The translations under genes were made by a program, and so were the position numbers. From assembly GCA_003990745.1 (NCBI GenBank), contig RBNI01006950.1:1-10809 (forward strand): a stretch of DNA of 10,809 nucleotides. The letters are read 5' to 3'. This document shows, piece by piece, positions 1-7,045 of this stretch (position 1 is the stretch's first letter; each line of letters starts with the position of its first letter). Origin of the DNA: Jimgerdemannia flammicorona. Lineage: Eukaryota > Mucoromycota > Endogonomycetes > Endogonales > Endogonaceae. The notes under the pieces are model-generated. The model did not search any database. It worked only from the letters and a program-made list of their open reading frames with translations, and was not told the DNA's origin.

Positions 1-200
1 ACTTCCTTGCAAGCAATCTAAGAGATAACAAGACAGTTAAAGATAAGAAGTTTGAGGACTATAAGACCTTGAGAAGGCACTCCAATAAGAACTTGCTTAT
101 AACAAACTTGAGTTAGTCTAAGAGATACACCTTGAAGAGAATCTGGCATATTTGAAGGACTCAGCGATCACTATATGACAATATCTATGAGAGTAGCATC
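1..200. other. Unresolved AT-rich sequence at the left edge
   Basis: I recognise no gene here. The plus strand in frame 2 gives a leucine- and glutamate-rich reading that would form an amphipathic helix between about 65 and 178 (for example LEKALQ, then ELAYNKLELV, then HLEENLAYLKDSA). It is cut by several TAA codons that could each derive from CAA. Plus frame 3 is open over 3-116 without resembling anything known to me. The only CpG of the first 5.1 kb lies at 165-166. It may be the tail of another decayed repeat. Confidence 0.3.
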
Positions 201-479
201 TTATAGCTCTTGAGGGCTGGCCTGTGGGAACTCCCAGCAGAGAAGGTTTTCTATTTCATACTCCTGCCACATTTGGAGGCATTTGGTAGCAATGGTGATC
301 CTTGTTTCCATTTCACAACAGTAGAGAATAAAGTGATAAGGATCCCCAGTACTCAGGTTAAAGCTAGAAGTCCTTCTTGTGCAGGTCCTTATGGCTCTTC
401 TGATGTCTTGGAACATCTTTTCTTCAACTGAGGTGCCTTAGTGATTCCTTGACCTTGAGGTTTGATGAACAGTAGGCAT
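201..479 (-). pseudogene. Unidentified minus-strand reading frame with one internal stop
   Basis: An ATG at 477-479 opens a minus-strand frame that runs to a TAA at 201-203, about 92 codons, interrupted once by a TAA at 438-440 that could be a mutated CAA. The first residues read MPTVHQTSRSRNH. After the stop the frame is open for about 78 codons and contains the segments MFQDIRRAIRTCTRR and KCLQMWQEYEIENLLCWEF. It is Cys-, Arg- and aromatic-containing, with no motif I can name. It sits about 80 bp downstream of a TATA box with bZIP-like sites further up, so the arrangement resembles a promoter plus ORF start. It may be a Gag fragment of another element or a relic of a small gene. The opposite strand is also open over 210-431, so the coding strand is not certain. 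Confidence 0.35.
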
Positions 480-558
480 TTTGTTTATAGTAAGTCTTTG
501 AGCTATTTTGGGATTGGTGGGTCTTGTTGAGTTGCTACTACTGCAGTTTCTTGATCCT

Positions 559-567
559 CCTTTTATA
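559..567 (-). promoter_or_regulatory. TATA box candidate
   Basis: On the minus strand this reads TATAAAAGG, close to the eukaryotic TATA consensus. A start site about 25-30 bp downstream would fall near 530-535, leaving a short leader before the ATG at 479. The sequence match is direct; promoter function is inferred. Confidence 0.4.
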
Positions 568-597
568 TTCCTCAAGATGCCTGTACTGTGGTCACAA

Positions 598-604
598 TGA
601 CTCA
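598..604. promoter_or_regulatory. AP-1/Gcn4-type site TGACTCA
   Basis: A perfect TGACTCA heptamer, the known core site for fungal Gcn4/CPC1-type bZIP activators. It lies about 30 bp upstream of the minus-strand TATA box. A heptamer can occur by chance, but its placement between a CRE-like palindrome (700-710) and a TATA box makes a regulatory role plausible. Confidence 0.35.
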
Positions 605-699
605 TAGTTGGTCATTATTACTCATCTCATAGTCTGAGTGAGTTATGCTATATGATCTTCTTGTACTCTGATCTGGTGGGGAAAAGCTGTCTCTTGTGC

Positions 700-710
700 T
701 GATGTCATCA
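700..710. promoter_or_regulatory. CRE/ATF-like element TGATGTCATCA
   Basis: This differs from a CRE core (TGACGTCA) by the C-to-T change expected from deamination of its CpG. It sits upstream of the AP-1-like site and the TATA box on the minus strand. It is read as a possible decayed bZIP site, with low confidence. Confidence 0.25.
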
Positions 711-738
711 TTCTGAGATCACTGTTATATCTTCCTCC

Positions 739-770
739 TAAATAAGGATCTTCTTGAATATCCTTATTTA
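739..770. repeat. Perfect 11-bp inverted repeat with 10-nt loop
   Basis: Arms 739-749 (TAAATAAGGAT) and 760-770 (ATCCTTATTTA) are exact reverse complements around a 10-base spacer. Either strand could form a stable hairpin as RNA or single-stranded DNA. It lies between the end of the integrase reading and the promoter-like sites, so it could be a 3'-end signal or part of LTR U3. It could also be a stand-alone palindrome. Confidence 0.6.
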
Positions 771-879
771 TTAGTTCAGTTCTGAAAAATTTGCTGATCC
801 TATAATCTCTAGCAAGGGGTCAAAAAGTGGTGTTTATGGGCTAGCATCTTCTCTATATATTTTGGCATGATGGTGAAGG

Positions 880-2325
880 ATCACTCTCTTTATATAAAGT
901 GAGGGCCTGATTCTGATCTTGACCAATCAGTTGATGGTTTGAACTCCTCTGGCTCTGAAAGTCTCATAGATAAGTAGTTGCTAGTATCATATCCCTTAGA
1001 GAATAGTCCAGACAGATTGTCTGCTAGTCATGGGACATACTGTTATGATTCATGGACTAGAATCTCATGGGTGGTCATAATGTTTTGCTTCTCTTATATA
1101 GGTTCATGGTACTTCTTAAGTCTATTTCTGTATACCATGATAGGCAGTGTAGTTTCTGAGATTTTTCTAAACCAGAAGGTAGTTCTCTTGATATCTTGTA
1201 TATAGAAGGGTCTTTCCTATTTAGGCTCTAGTTTTCATGACCATGAGGCTTCTACTATATTTTGATACAGTAGGACCTTTTCTCCAATTTGGATGAATTC
1301 TAGGATCTTGTGATTCTTTTCTACATTTTTCCTCATCAGTGCTTATGACTTGATGATGTAATCTTGAGCCTTCTTCCTAATTTAGTATAGTTTCTAGATT
1401 TCTGAGTTAACTCATCTCCAAGTTAGAACTAGATTTGTAGCTGAGGTTCTATTAGAATCTTCTTCTCCAAAGAGCAGTTCTCTTGGGGTGAAGTGTGTAC
1501 TCTGTGACTATATATCTCATAGGACAGAGAGGGCAGTTGGGAGGTAGTTATCCCAATTCTTGTATGTATCTGAGATTTTCACCAGGATGTTCTTGAGGAT
1601 CTTGTTGGTTCTCTCTATCTGTCCATTTCCTTAAGGGTGATATGCAGTGATCTTGATGTGCTGAATCTTATATTTCTGATACATTATCTCATAAAATCCA
1701 TTGACAAATTCTGTGCCATAGTCTGTGGTGATTTGCTTTGGTGTCTTGTAGTGGCAGATGATTTCTTGGTATAGAAAGTTGGCTATAGAGAGAGCATTGG
1801 CTTCTTGTAATGCTCCTGCTTCTATCTATTTGGTAAAGAGGTCTACAATAACTTTAATGTAGCAGTTTCCTAATAGTATTACTGATAGTGATCCAATGAT
1901 ATCCATTGTGATGTGGTGGAAGGAGATAGGCTCAATTCTTGATGACCTGGGTACCTGGTCTTACTGATCTTATTTCTGTTTTTGGCACTTGTCACATACT
2001 TTGACAAATTGGTGTAGATCTTCTTCCATCTTAAGCTACTACATGGTTCTTCTTGCCTTGTCATATGTGTTAGTTCCTCCTAGGTATCCTTGCTCATGTA
2101 CTTCCTTTATTACTTGATACTTTTTGTGTTCAGGTATTATTAGCTTTTCTCCTTTTCTGAGTATAGTATTGTCTAGTTCAAACTGTTTCTAAGTCTGATT
2201 GATGATGGTGATTGTCCAGAGTTCAAGGTGGTTGGACATCTTCTGCTGCTCAAGATAGCTGATTAATCTATAGTATAACTCCTTATTCATATTGAATAGT
2301 CTTAATGGGGGTATTTCAGAGTGTC
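880..2325 (-). pseudogene. Ty3/gypsy integrase (zinc-binding, D-D-35-E core, GPF/Y-like tail), degenerate
   Basis: Integrase joins retrotransposon cDNA to host DNA in the nucleus. The N-terminal zinc module keeps its cysteine pair, CDKCQ at 1985-1996, preceded by a VHEQGYLGG segment where only one histidine is clear. The core has catalytic Asp in MDIIGS (1901-1903), Asp in TTDYGTEF (1721-1723) and Glu in GQIERTN (1613-1615). The last two are 36 codons apart, the canonical D-35-E. The C-terminal part has KVLLYQN and ERPFYIQDI, resembling the GPF/Y region, then RLKKYH. I see no chromodomain. Stops include TAA at 1631-1633 inside the conserved YHPQ-type motif, and a TAG in place of the usual Trp before ERPFY. 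A stop at 1094-1096 may be the original end, although coding-like sequence continues to about 890. Confidence 0.85.
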
Positions 2326-2785
2326 CTTGAGAGTATATCAGCATTGGTATTGGTTCTCCCTAAGTGGTACTTGACAGTACAGTCATACTCTTACAGCCTG
2401 TAGATCCATCTAGTATATATTTCTTTAGGGTTCAAAGTGTGGAATAGCTAGGTAAGAGTGGAATGATCTGTTTAAATAGTGAAGTATTTCCTAGCTAGAT
2501 AATAGTGGAACTTGTCTACTGTCCAAACTACTGCTAAGCATTCAAGCTTGCATAACTCATAGTTTTGTTCTACTCTATAGGTACCTCAGCTTGCATAGGA
2601 AATGACATATTCATGTTCATCTTTCTTCTGAGCTAGGACTGCTCCAAGTCCTATAGCACTTGTATCTGTCTGTAGGATGAATTCTAGGTTCCAATCTAAT
2701 CTTCTGAGGATGGGTGCTTGAGTCAATCTGGTCTTGAGTTTATTGAAGATTTCTTGGCATTCCTTGGTCCATTCAGTAGCTCATA
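2325..2785 (-). pseudogene. Ty3/gypsy RNase H domain, degenerate
   Basis: This domain removes the RNA strand of the RNA-DNA hybrid during reverse transcription. In the mod 2 frame it begins with EWTKECQEIF, the typical bridge between RT and RNase H in gypsy elements, then RRLDWNLEFILQTD with the first catalytic Asp. Next come GLGAVLAQK, YASRGTYRVEQNYE, the second acidic residue in KLECLAVVW, and TDHSTL with another catalytic Asp. It closes with EYDCTVKYHLG and TNTNADILSR, a standard gypsy ending. Stops occur at 2472-2474, 2448-2450 and 2391-2393. It is out of frame with both RT (shift near 2785) and integrase (shift near 2325). Confidence 0.85.
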
Positions 2786-3640
2786 GATTGGTACTGTAAT
2801 GTTGGAGTATCCTTTGATAAATCTTCTGTAGTAGGAGGTCAGTTCAAGGAAGGCATGGACTTCTGTGGTTGTTCTGGATCTCAGGTAGACTGCAACAGCC
2901 TCAATCTTTATGGGATCTGTGTGGATTCTGGTCTGGTTGATAAGGTGTCCTAGGTAGGCAATTTCCTGAGCTGCAAATTTATACTTCTTAGGCTTGATGT
3001 AGAGGCCATGCTCTTTGAGCTTCTTGAGGGCTAGTTGTATGTTATTGACATGTTCCCATACAGTGTTACTGAAGATGATCACATTATCAACATAGACAAA
3101 GAGCTATTTTCTAATCTCATTGCTGAAGACTCTATTTATTATTTGCTGAAAACTTGCTGGAGCATTGTACATTCCAAATGATATTTGCAGGTAGATATAG
3201 GTGGCATCAGGTGTGATGAAGGCTAATTTCTCACTGGCATCTTGAGTGAGACCAATCTGATAGAAGCCTGAGAACAGATCCAAGGTGGTGTAGTATTTGG
3301 CTTCACTTCTAAGAGTAGTAAGGATTTCTTGAATATTTGGCAAGAGCTGCCTATCCTTCTTGGTGATTATATTGAGCTTTCTGTAGTCAATGCAGAGTCT
3401 TGGGGCAAACTCTCTAGGCTTGTTTCCTTTCTTTGGGGCAAGGATAATAGGTGAAGTCCAGGGACTGATAGCTTGCTTAATAATTCTGGCTTCTTCTATT
3501 TCCTTGAGTTCTGCTCATAGTCATTCTCTATAGGCAGGTGGTATAGGTCTGGCTTTCTGATAGATGGGCTTGGTATCACTGATGTCAACTTCATAGTAGT
3601 ACTTGGGTTCTTGATTGTGGATATCTCTGAAGTCTGTAGC
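2785..3640 (-). pseudogene. Ty3/gypsy reverse transcriptase, catalytic box altered to YVDN
   Basis: RT copies element RNA into cDNA in cytoplasmic particles. In the mod 1 frame: SDTKPIYQKARPIPPAYRE leads in, then AISPWTSPIILAPKKG, LCIDYRKLN, LLPNIQEIL, and TLDLFSGFYQIGL with the first catalytic Asp (3278-3280). ASEKLAFITPDATY and FGMYNAPASFQQ follow. The catalytic box reads YVDN (3083-3094) instead of YVDD, a GAT-to-AAT change that should abolish metal binding. The thumb side has KKYKFAAQEIAYLGH and SYYRRFIKGYSNI. Stops lie at 3521-3523, 3515-3517 and 3104-3106, the last immediately before the YVDN segment. The frame is shared with the C-terminal half of the upstream dUTPase, as expected for one polyprotein. 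Confidence 0.92.
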
Positions 3641-3778
3641 AAGTACTCCTTCATTCTGGTACAGGATCTTGAGAAGTTGTTCTTCCAGGGGAAAGTTTTC
3701 TCCAATGATATATGTGTTCTTGTTCTGGTCCTTGTCTTTCTTGTACTCAAGTTTGGTAATCTTGGTAACAGCATAGGC

Positions 3779-4200
3779 TCCTCTTCCAATAGATCCAAAG
3801 CCTTGTTCTTCTCTCTTAGTCTTGATGAGTTTGATGGCTTCAGTGATCTTGGGCTTCTTGATTTCATGGATCAGCATCTGGCCAATCCTGTCATACTTTT
3901 TGATTTCAAATAGGATGGTGGGGTTGTGATTCCTGACTATGAGGAAGATCTTGCCAGTGTAATCAGGGTCTGACTCCTCTTTTAACTGAGATTTCACTTT
4001 TGACCTAACTGCTCCTGGTCTTGATAATTCCAGTATAGTTCTCTAGCAACTTGACTCCAATTCCAGTACCAAGTAGGGTGGTGGTCTGTGGTTTGAGGAT
4101 AGTATCTTGAATGCTGGCAAGGTCCATTCCTATGGCTCCTTCAGTCTTGTATTCTGGGATCTTGGCTTCAGGGTGAAACTTCTTGACCTTGAGGGTGATG
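3779..4200 (-). pseudogene. dUTPase domain embedded in gypsy Pol, degenerate
   Basis: dUTPase hydrolyses dUTP to dUMP and pyrophosphate, keeping uracil out of newly made DNA. All five family motifs are recognisable in order: motif 1 as AIGMDLAS (about 4117-4139), preceded by HPEAKIPEYKTEG; motif 2 as KTRSS (to 4008), followed at once by a TAG at 4005-4007; motif 3 as DPDYTGKIFLIVRNHN (from 3970); motif 4 as FEIKKYDRIGQMLI (about 3870-3910); motif 5 as EEQGFGSIG (about 3785-3811). The glycine-rich motif 5 is especially diagnostic. The N-terminal part is in the mod 2 frame with the protease and the C-terminal part in the mod 1 frame with RT. The change falls near 3970, just before DPDY, and looks like a small deletion. 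Retropepsin-dUTPase-RT order suggests processing from one Pol polyprotein. Confidence 0.9.
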
Positions 4201-4334
4201 TCTAGTTCTTGTTTCTCCTCATCATTACTGTCAGCTTGAAGCTTGGGGGGCTGGTCATCTTCTTTGGCTTTTCTTTTTGCTTCTGCAGCTTCTTGTTCAT
4301 ACTTCTGTTGGCAGATTTTCCTAACTTCACTGAT

Positions 4335-4559
4335 ACAGGACCAGCAGTCATTCAGGTGTTCAGAGCAGTACATCCTAGTACCATGGGGGTATCTTCCTTG
4401 AGGGGCATAGCTATTGATGATCTTGTTGTACTACTGCTCATCTGTGAGCTTGGGTGTCTTGTTCTTGTTCTTATTCACTGAGTGTATGAAGACTTCTGTG
4501 TCCTCTTCATCTCCTTCCTCTATGTCTGGTAGAACTCCTTTGTGAACATTGATAGAGAC
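4335..4559 (-). pseudogene. Pol linker between protease and dUTPase with Cys/His cluster
   Basis: In the same frame as the protease (mod 2), a spacer follows the TAA at 4560-4562. It contains acidic DIEEGDEEDTEV, then a basic NKNKNKTPKL stretch, then a TAG at 4431-4433. Next comes a compact cluster, YCSEHLNDCWSC (4335-4370), with spacing C-x2-H-x3-C-x2-C. After it a charged helix-like run (QQKYEQEAAEAKRKAKEDD) leads into the dUTPase. The cluster could bind zinc. I do not recognise it as a standard Gag knuckle, which has spacing C-x2-C-x4-H-x4-C. Confidence 0.55.
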
Positions 4560-5034
4560 TTATACCTTTTTTTCTCTATAGTTGATCTGCATCTTCTGAG
4601 TATTGAGGTCAATGATGGCCTTGGTCTTGTGAAGCCATTGGTTGCCAATGAGGATGTCATAGTTGGTAGTACTTGTAACAATCATGTCTACTGGGATGGT
4701 AGCTCCTCCTATCTTAATAGAGACTTCTTGGATTTTGCCAAAGGGGGTAGCTTGTATACCATCTGCTGTAACATAGACTATCTTGGTAGACTCTTCAATA
4801 TCCCAGCCTAAGTGGTCAATTGCCTTCTTGCTCATGAGGCATCCTCCAGCACTAGTATCAATGATGGCATCAAAAATACAATCTTCAATCTGACATGGAG
4901 TATAGGCTAATATTTTGCACTGGTCTTTAGATTCTTCATCTGAGTCTTCTTGATCATCTTCTTGTATATTGTGAGCTTCTACAATCTTGTACTCTTGATT
5001 ATTAGCAGTAGTTGTAAGTCCTACTCTTAACTGC
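4560..5034 (-). pseudogene. Ty3/gypsy aspartic protease (retropepsin), degenerate at the edges
   Basis: Retropepsin cleaves the Gag-Pol polyprotein. The frame is open from just after a TAG at 5035-5037 to a TAA at 4560-4562. An acidic, unstructured lead (IQEDDQEDSDEESKDQ) precedes the domain. The domain starts with DCIFDAIIDTSA; DTSA (4848-4859) is the active-site triad of gypsy-type proteases, followed by GGCLMSKKAI. The second half has IPVDMIV and NYDILIGNQWLH, the hydrophobic-Gly box that packs against the active site. Length and order fit the family. This is the best preserved part of the element, with no stop inside the core. The stretch from 5037 to about 5070 may continue the same reading (LAEVSTFK) before the LINE. 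Confidence 0.85.
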
Positions 5035-5036
5035 TA

Positions 5037-5130
5037 TTTGAAGGTAGAGACTTCAGCTAGCAATATTCAGATGACACAAGACTCAGACAACACTTTTTAC
5101 AATGTTTTTGATAATAGACGACTATTGACA
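5037..5130. other. Junction zone between the gypsy element and the LINE
   Basis: Left of this zone the minus strand reads as gypsy Pol; right of it the plus strand reads as LINE ORF1 from the ATG at 5130. The minus-strand frame runs LAEVSTFK up to about 5067 and then loses coding character. The exact breakpoint is not visible, because target-site duplications need the sequence beyond 10809. It probably includes the LINE 5' UTR and a few bases of gypsy sequence. Confidence 0.5.
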
Positions 5131-6494
5131 TGGATGACAATGATCAAACTGGTGAGCATACTGGCCAGGGGGGCAGTGGTGCCTTTGGCTGACAGTAAGT
5201 GGGGAGGAGGGGAGATGGTTTGGGGATGCCAGGGGCATCGATGGCTGGCCGAGGCTCTGGTGGTAGAGGGAGGGGCAGCCTGAGGCAGCAAGGAGGGGAG
5301 AGGTTGACCTTTGCTGACAAGGTCAAGATGGAGAGAATGGTCTCTGGTCTGGATGGTTGGCTGGGCCTGGGGAAGGCATCGACAGCTGCTGCTAGGGGAC
5401 AGGGAGGAGTGCCCAGGGGAGTGTCCAGTGGTAGGGGAGGGGGGGGAGTAGGGGCTGGAGATGTGACTGTTGATGGGACTGTGACTGGGGATCTGGAAAA
5501 AAATCCAGATGTGACAGCAGTTGCTGGTTCAAGACAGAGGGTGGGCATGAGGCCCAGGGACCTGGTGGATGGGGTGATGGGTATGGTGTTAGCACTATTA
5601 CTCAAGAAATTGAGGTCAGAATTTGCTATCACAATATGTTTCAGGGGCTTGGTGGTGACTGTGAGGATGATCTTGGGGCTGGTGGTACAGGAGGCAAAAG
5701 GGGCAGTGTCAGTGAAGTTTTTGAAGGGGAAAGAAGGGGTCAAGATGGGGTTCGAGAAAGAAGAAGCATTGCTGGCTACCATGGAGAAGGGGGTAACAGT
5801 GGGCAGGGTTGTGGTCCCTATGGCCAGATGCATGCACTGAGACCCCTGAGTGGTGTAGTTGACAGTGTTGGATCTTTCTACAGTGTCAAGGGAGAGGGCT
5901 AGGGAGTTGATAATGGAGGCAGTCAAGGAGTATGGGGAGATTGTGGATGTCAGATTCAAGGTCTGGGAGGGTATGGAGCTCTGGACTGGTGATGTCAATG
6001 TCTGGGTGAGGCTGACTGGGAAGGAGAATACGAGGAAGATAAGGAACTGATTGGCAACTCTGAAGTAGAGACTGGTGGAGTGCAAGGTCATGAGGGTGAA
6101 GGGGACTCAGGAAGAGGAGGAAGACTTGCTTGAGGCTCTGGAGAATCTGGAAGGAGTGGTCGAGAGGAGGAGATTGGCTTGGAAGAAGTATGAGGCCAAG
6201 ATGGTGGTGGAAGTAGTTAATGGGAAGAGGGTCAGGATGGATCAGGTGACCTAGGAGAAGATGCAGAGGAGGAAAATCCAGAAGGAGCTACTGGTGAAGT
6301 TGGGCAGTAGTGAGGCAGGCAGCAGCACAGGGGATGGGAAAGTGGGATTGCGGGAGAGTGCCTGGGTGGGGGGAAGTAGGATGGCCCAAGGTGGGGCACA
6401 AAATAGATTGAGAGAGGAGAGGGAAGGTGGTGTGGAGGCAGATGCAGAAATGAGTGAAGGAGTACACTCTCAGTATAGTGTCCAGGTGGGGTAG
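5130..6494 (+). pseudogene. LINE ORF1, Gly/Arg-rich N-terminus and RRM-like middle, degenerate
   Basis: Fungal LINE ORF1 proteins bind element RNA as part of the ribonucleoprotein. I start it at the ATG at 5130, which opens MDDNDQTGEHTGQGGSGAFG. A TGA (5190-5192) and a TAA (5196-5198) follow, likely former CGA and CAA codons. The same frame then gives a Gly/Arg-rich stretch (ASMAGRGSGGRGRGS) and LTFADKVKM. Next is a central region (about 5860-6110) with the helix RARELIMEAVKEYGEIVDV, the strand VRFKVWEG and a later VNVWVRLTGKENTR segment, which could fold like the RRM of other LINE ORF1 proteins. The middle has stops at 5838, 5847, 5856, 6048, 6066 and 6252. No CCHC knuckle is visible. The frame closes at the TAG 6492-6494. 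The long minus-strand frame over this region is an antisense shadow. Confidence 0.7.
5434..5454 (+). other. G-quadruplex-forming candidate
   Basis: The plus strand has a run of 4 G, one A, a run of 8 G, AGTA and another run of 4 G, enough for four G-tracts with short loops. It lies in the Gly-rich coding part of ORF1, where GGN codons favour such runs. Folding is predicted from the pattern only. Confidence 0.4.
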
Positions 6495-7045
6495 GGGGAG
6501 AGAAGGAGTTGCTGGATATATCAGATGAGGAGTGGGATGAGTCAGTGAGGAGGAGCACTTTGGTGGACCCAGAGGTGGGGGGTGGTCAGGTCACTCAGGG
6601 TGTGGCAGAGGTGGTGGATGAGGAGAAGTGGCTGTGGAAGACTCTGGAAGGGGTGGCAGCAGAGGAGCTGGGGGGAGAGGACTTCCAGGTTATAGAAGAG
6701 AGGTATTGGGAGGAAATCCTTCAGGGTGAGGAGATACCAAGGAAGGTGAGGAATGAGATCCTGGTGGTTCTTTTGGAATCAGTTGAATACCAAGTCAATG
6801 ATCAGAGGGAGGAGGAACTTAGGGGGATTGCAAATGACCAGACAGCATTCTTGTGGAGCTTGAGGAAGGGATTGGAGAAGTGGAGAGCAGTCTGCACAGA
6901 CTACCAGTCAGAGATGGAGGTGGTGGATGGGGTGGAATGTCAGGAAATCTTGGAGGTATTGGATGCTCAGGCTGTCACGGAGGGTGACTTGGAAGCAGAG
7001 TGGTACTTGGATCTGGCTGGAGATGAGATGAGTATGGAATACTAG
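6480..7045 (+). pseudogene. Acidic C-terminal block of LINE ORF1 in a shifted frame
   Basis: The frame changes around 6485-6495 and is then uninterrupted until a TAG at 7043-7045, about 180 codons, an unusually long clean stretch for this element. It starts GGEKELLDISDEEWDE and is rich in Glu, Asp, Trp and Val, with helix-prone parts such as EERYWEEILQGEE and LWSLRKGLEKW. I see no motif of known function. It has no convincing ATG of its own and directly follows ORF1, so it is best read as the ORF1 C-terminus separated by a 1- or 2-base change. A programmed shift or a separate small ORF cannot be excluded. ORF2 follows with almost no spacer. Confidence 0.6.

Larger units (their letters stand above)
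480..880 (-). promoter_or_regulatory. AT-rich non-coding stretch; candidate minus-strand promoter or LTR remnant
   Basis: No frame here gives a recognisable protein. Read on the minus strand it contains, in order, a hairpin (739-770), a CRE-like site (700-710), a perfect AP-1/Gcn4-type site (598-604) and a TATA box (559-567), followed by an ATG at 479. Its position just after the end of the integrase reading fits a 3' LTR of the gypsy element. I could not find TG...CA ends, a second copy for comparison, a clear polypurine tract, or a tRNA-complementary TGG primer-binding site downstream. The LTR interpretation is therefore only an inference. Confidence 0.35.
880..5070 (-). mobile_element. pol: Decayed Ty3/gypsy LTR retrotransposon, pol region, minus strand
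   Basis: The minus strand encodes, in the Ty3/gypsy order, protease, dUTPase, reverse transcriptase, RNase H and integrase. Integrase after RNase H separates Ty3/gypsy from copia elements. Frames by codon top coordinate are: mod 2 from about 5034 to 4005; mod 1 from about 3997 to 2785; mod 2 from about 2785 to 2325; mod 1 from about 2325 to 880. That makes three frame changes plus many internal stops, so no Pol protein can be made. Gag is missing; the 5' side of the element ends between about 5037 and 5130, where the plus-strand LINE starts. No LTR pair is visible. Unusual points are the dUTPase domain and near-total CpG loss. The left limit is approximate, because after a stop at 1094-1096 the frame still looks protein-like down to about 890. 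Confidence 0.9.

Noticed and set aside
480..560. Primer-binding site for a tRNA downstream of the TATA box
   Set aside because: On the minus strand no TGG-starting stretch complementary to a tRNA 3' end is visible between the likely start site and the ATG.
880..1100. Chromodomain at the integrase C-terminus
   Set aside because: The reading after RLKKYH lacks the aromatic-rich chromodomain pattern, such as a VEKIL start and a W-x-G-Y segment.
978..1205. Plus-strand frame that looks like a small membrane protein
   Set aside because: It overlaps the minus-strand GPF/Y-like tail of the integrase (ERPFYIQDI, RLKKYH). Hydrophobicity again comes from T-rich antisense codons.
3611..4811. Plus-strand open frames of about 90-100 codons (3611-3913, 4209-4481, 4542-4811)
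   Set aside because: They are the antisense of the gypsy dUTPase, linker and protease, whose motifs are clear on the minus strand. Their hydrophobic look comes from the T-rich strand.
5144..6091. Long minus-strand open frame of 315 codons, Ser/Thr/Pro-rich
   Set aside because: It is antisense to LINE ORF1. Its openness follows from the G-rich, C-poor sense strand, and its composition is the low-complexity type expected from that. The plus strand has the ATG, frame continuity and RRM-like pattern.
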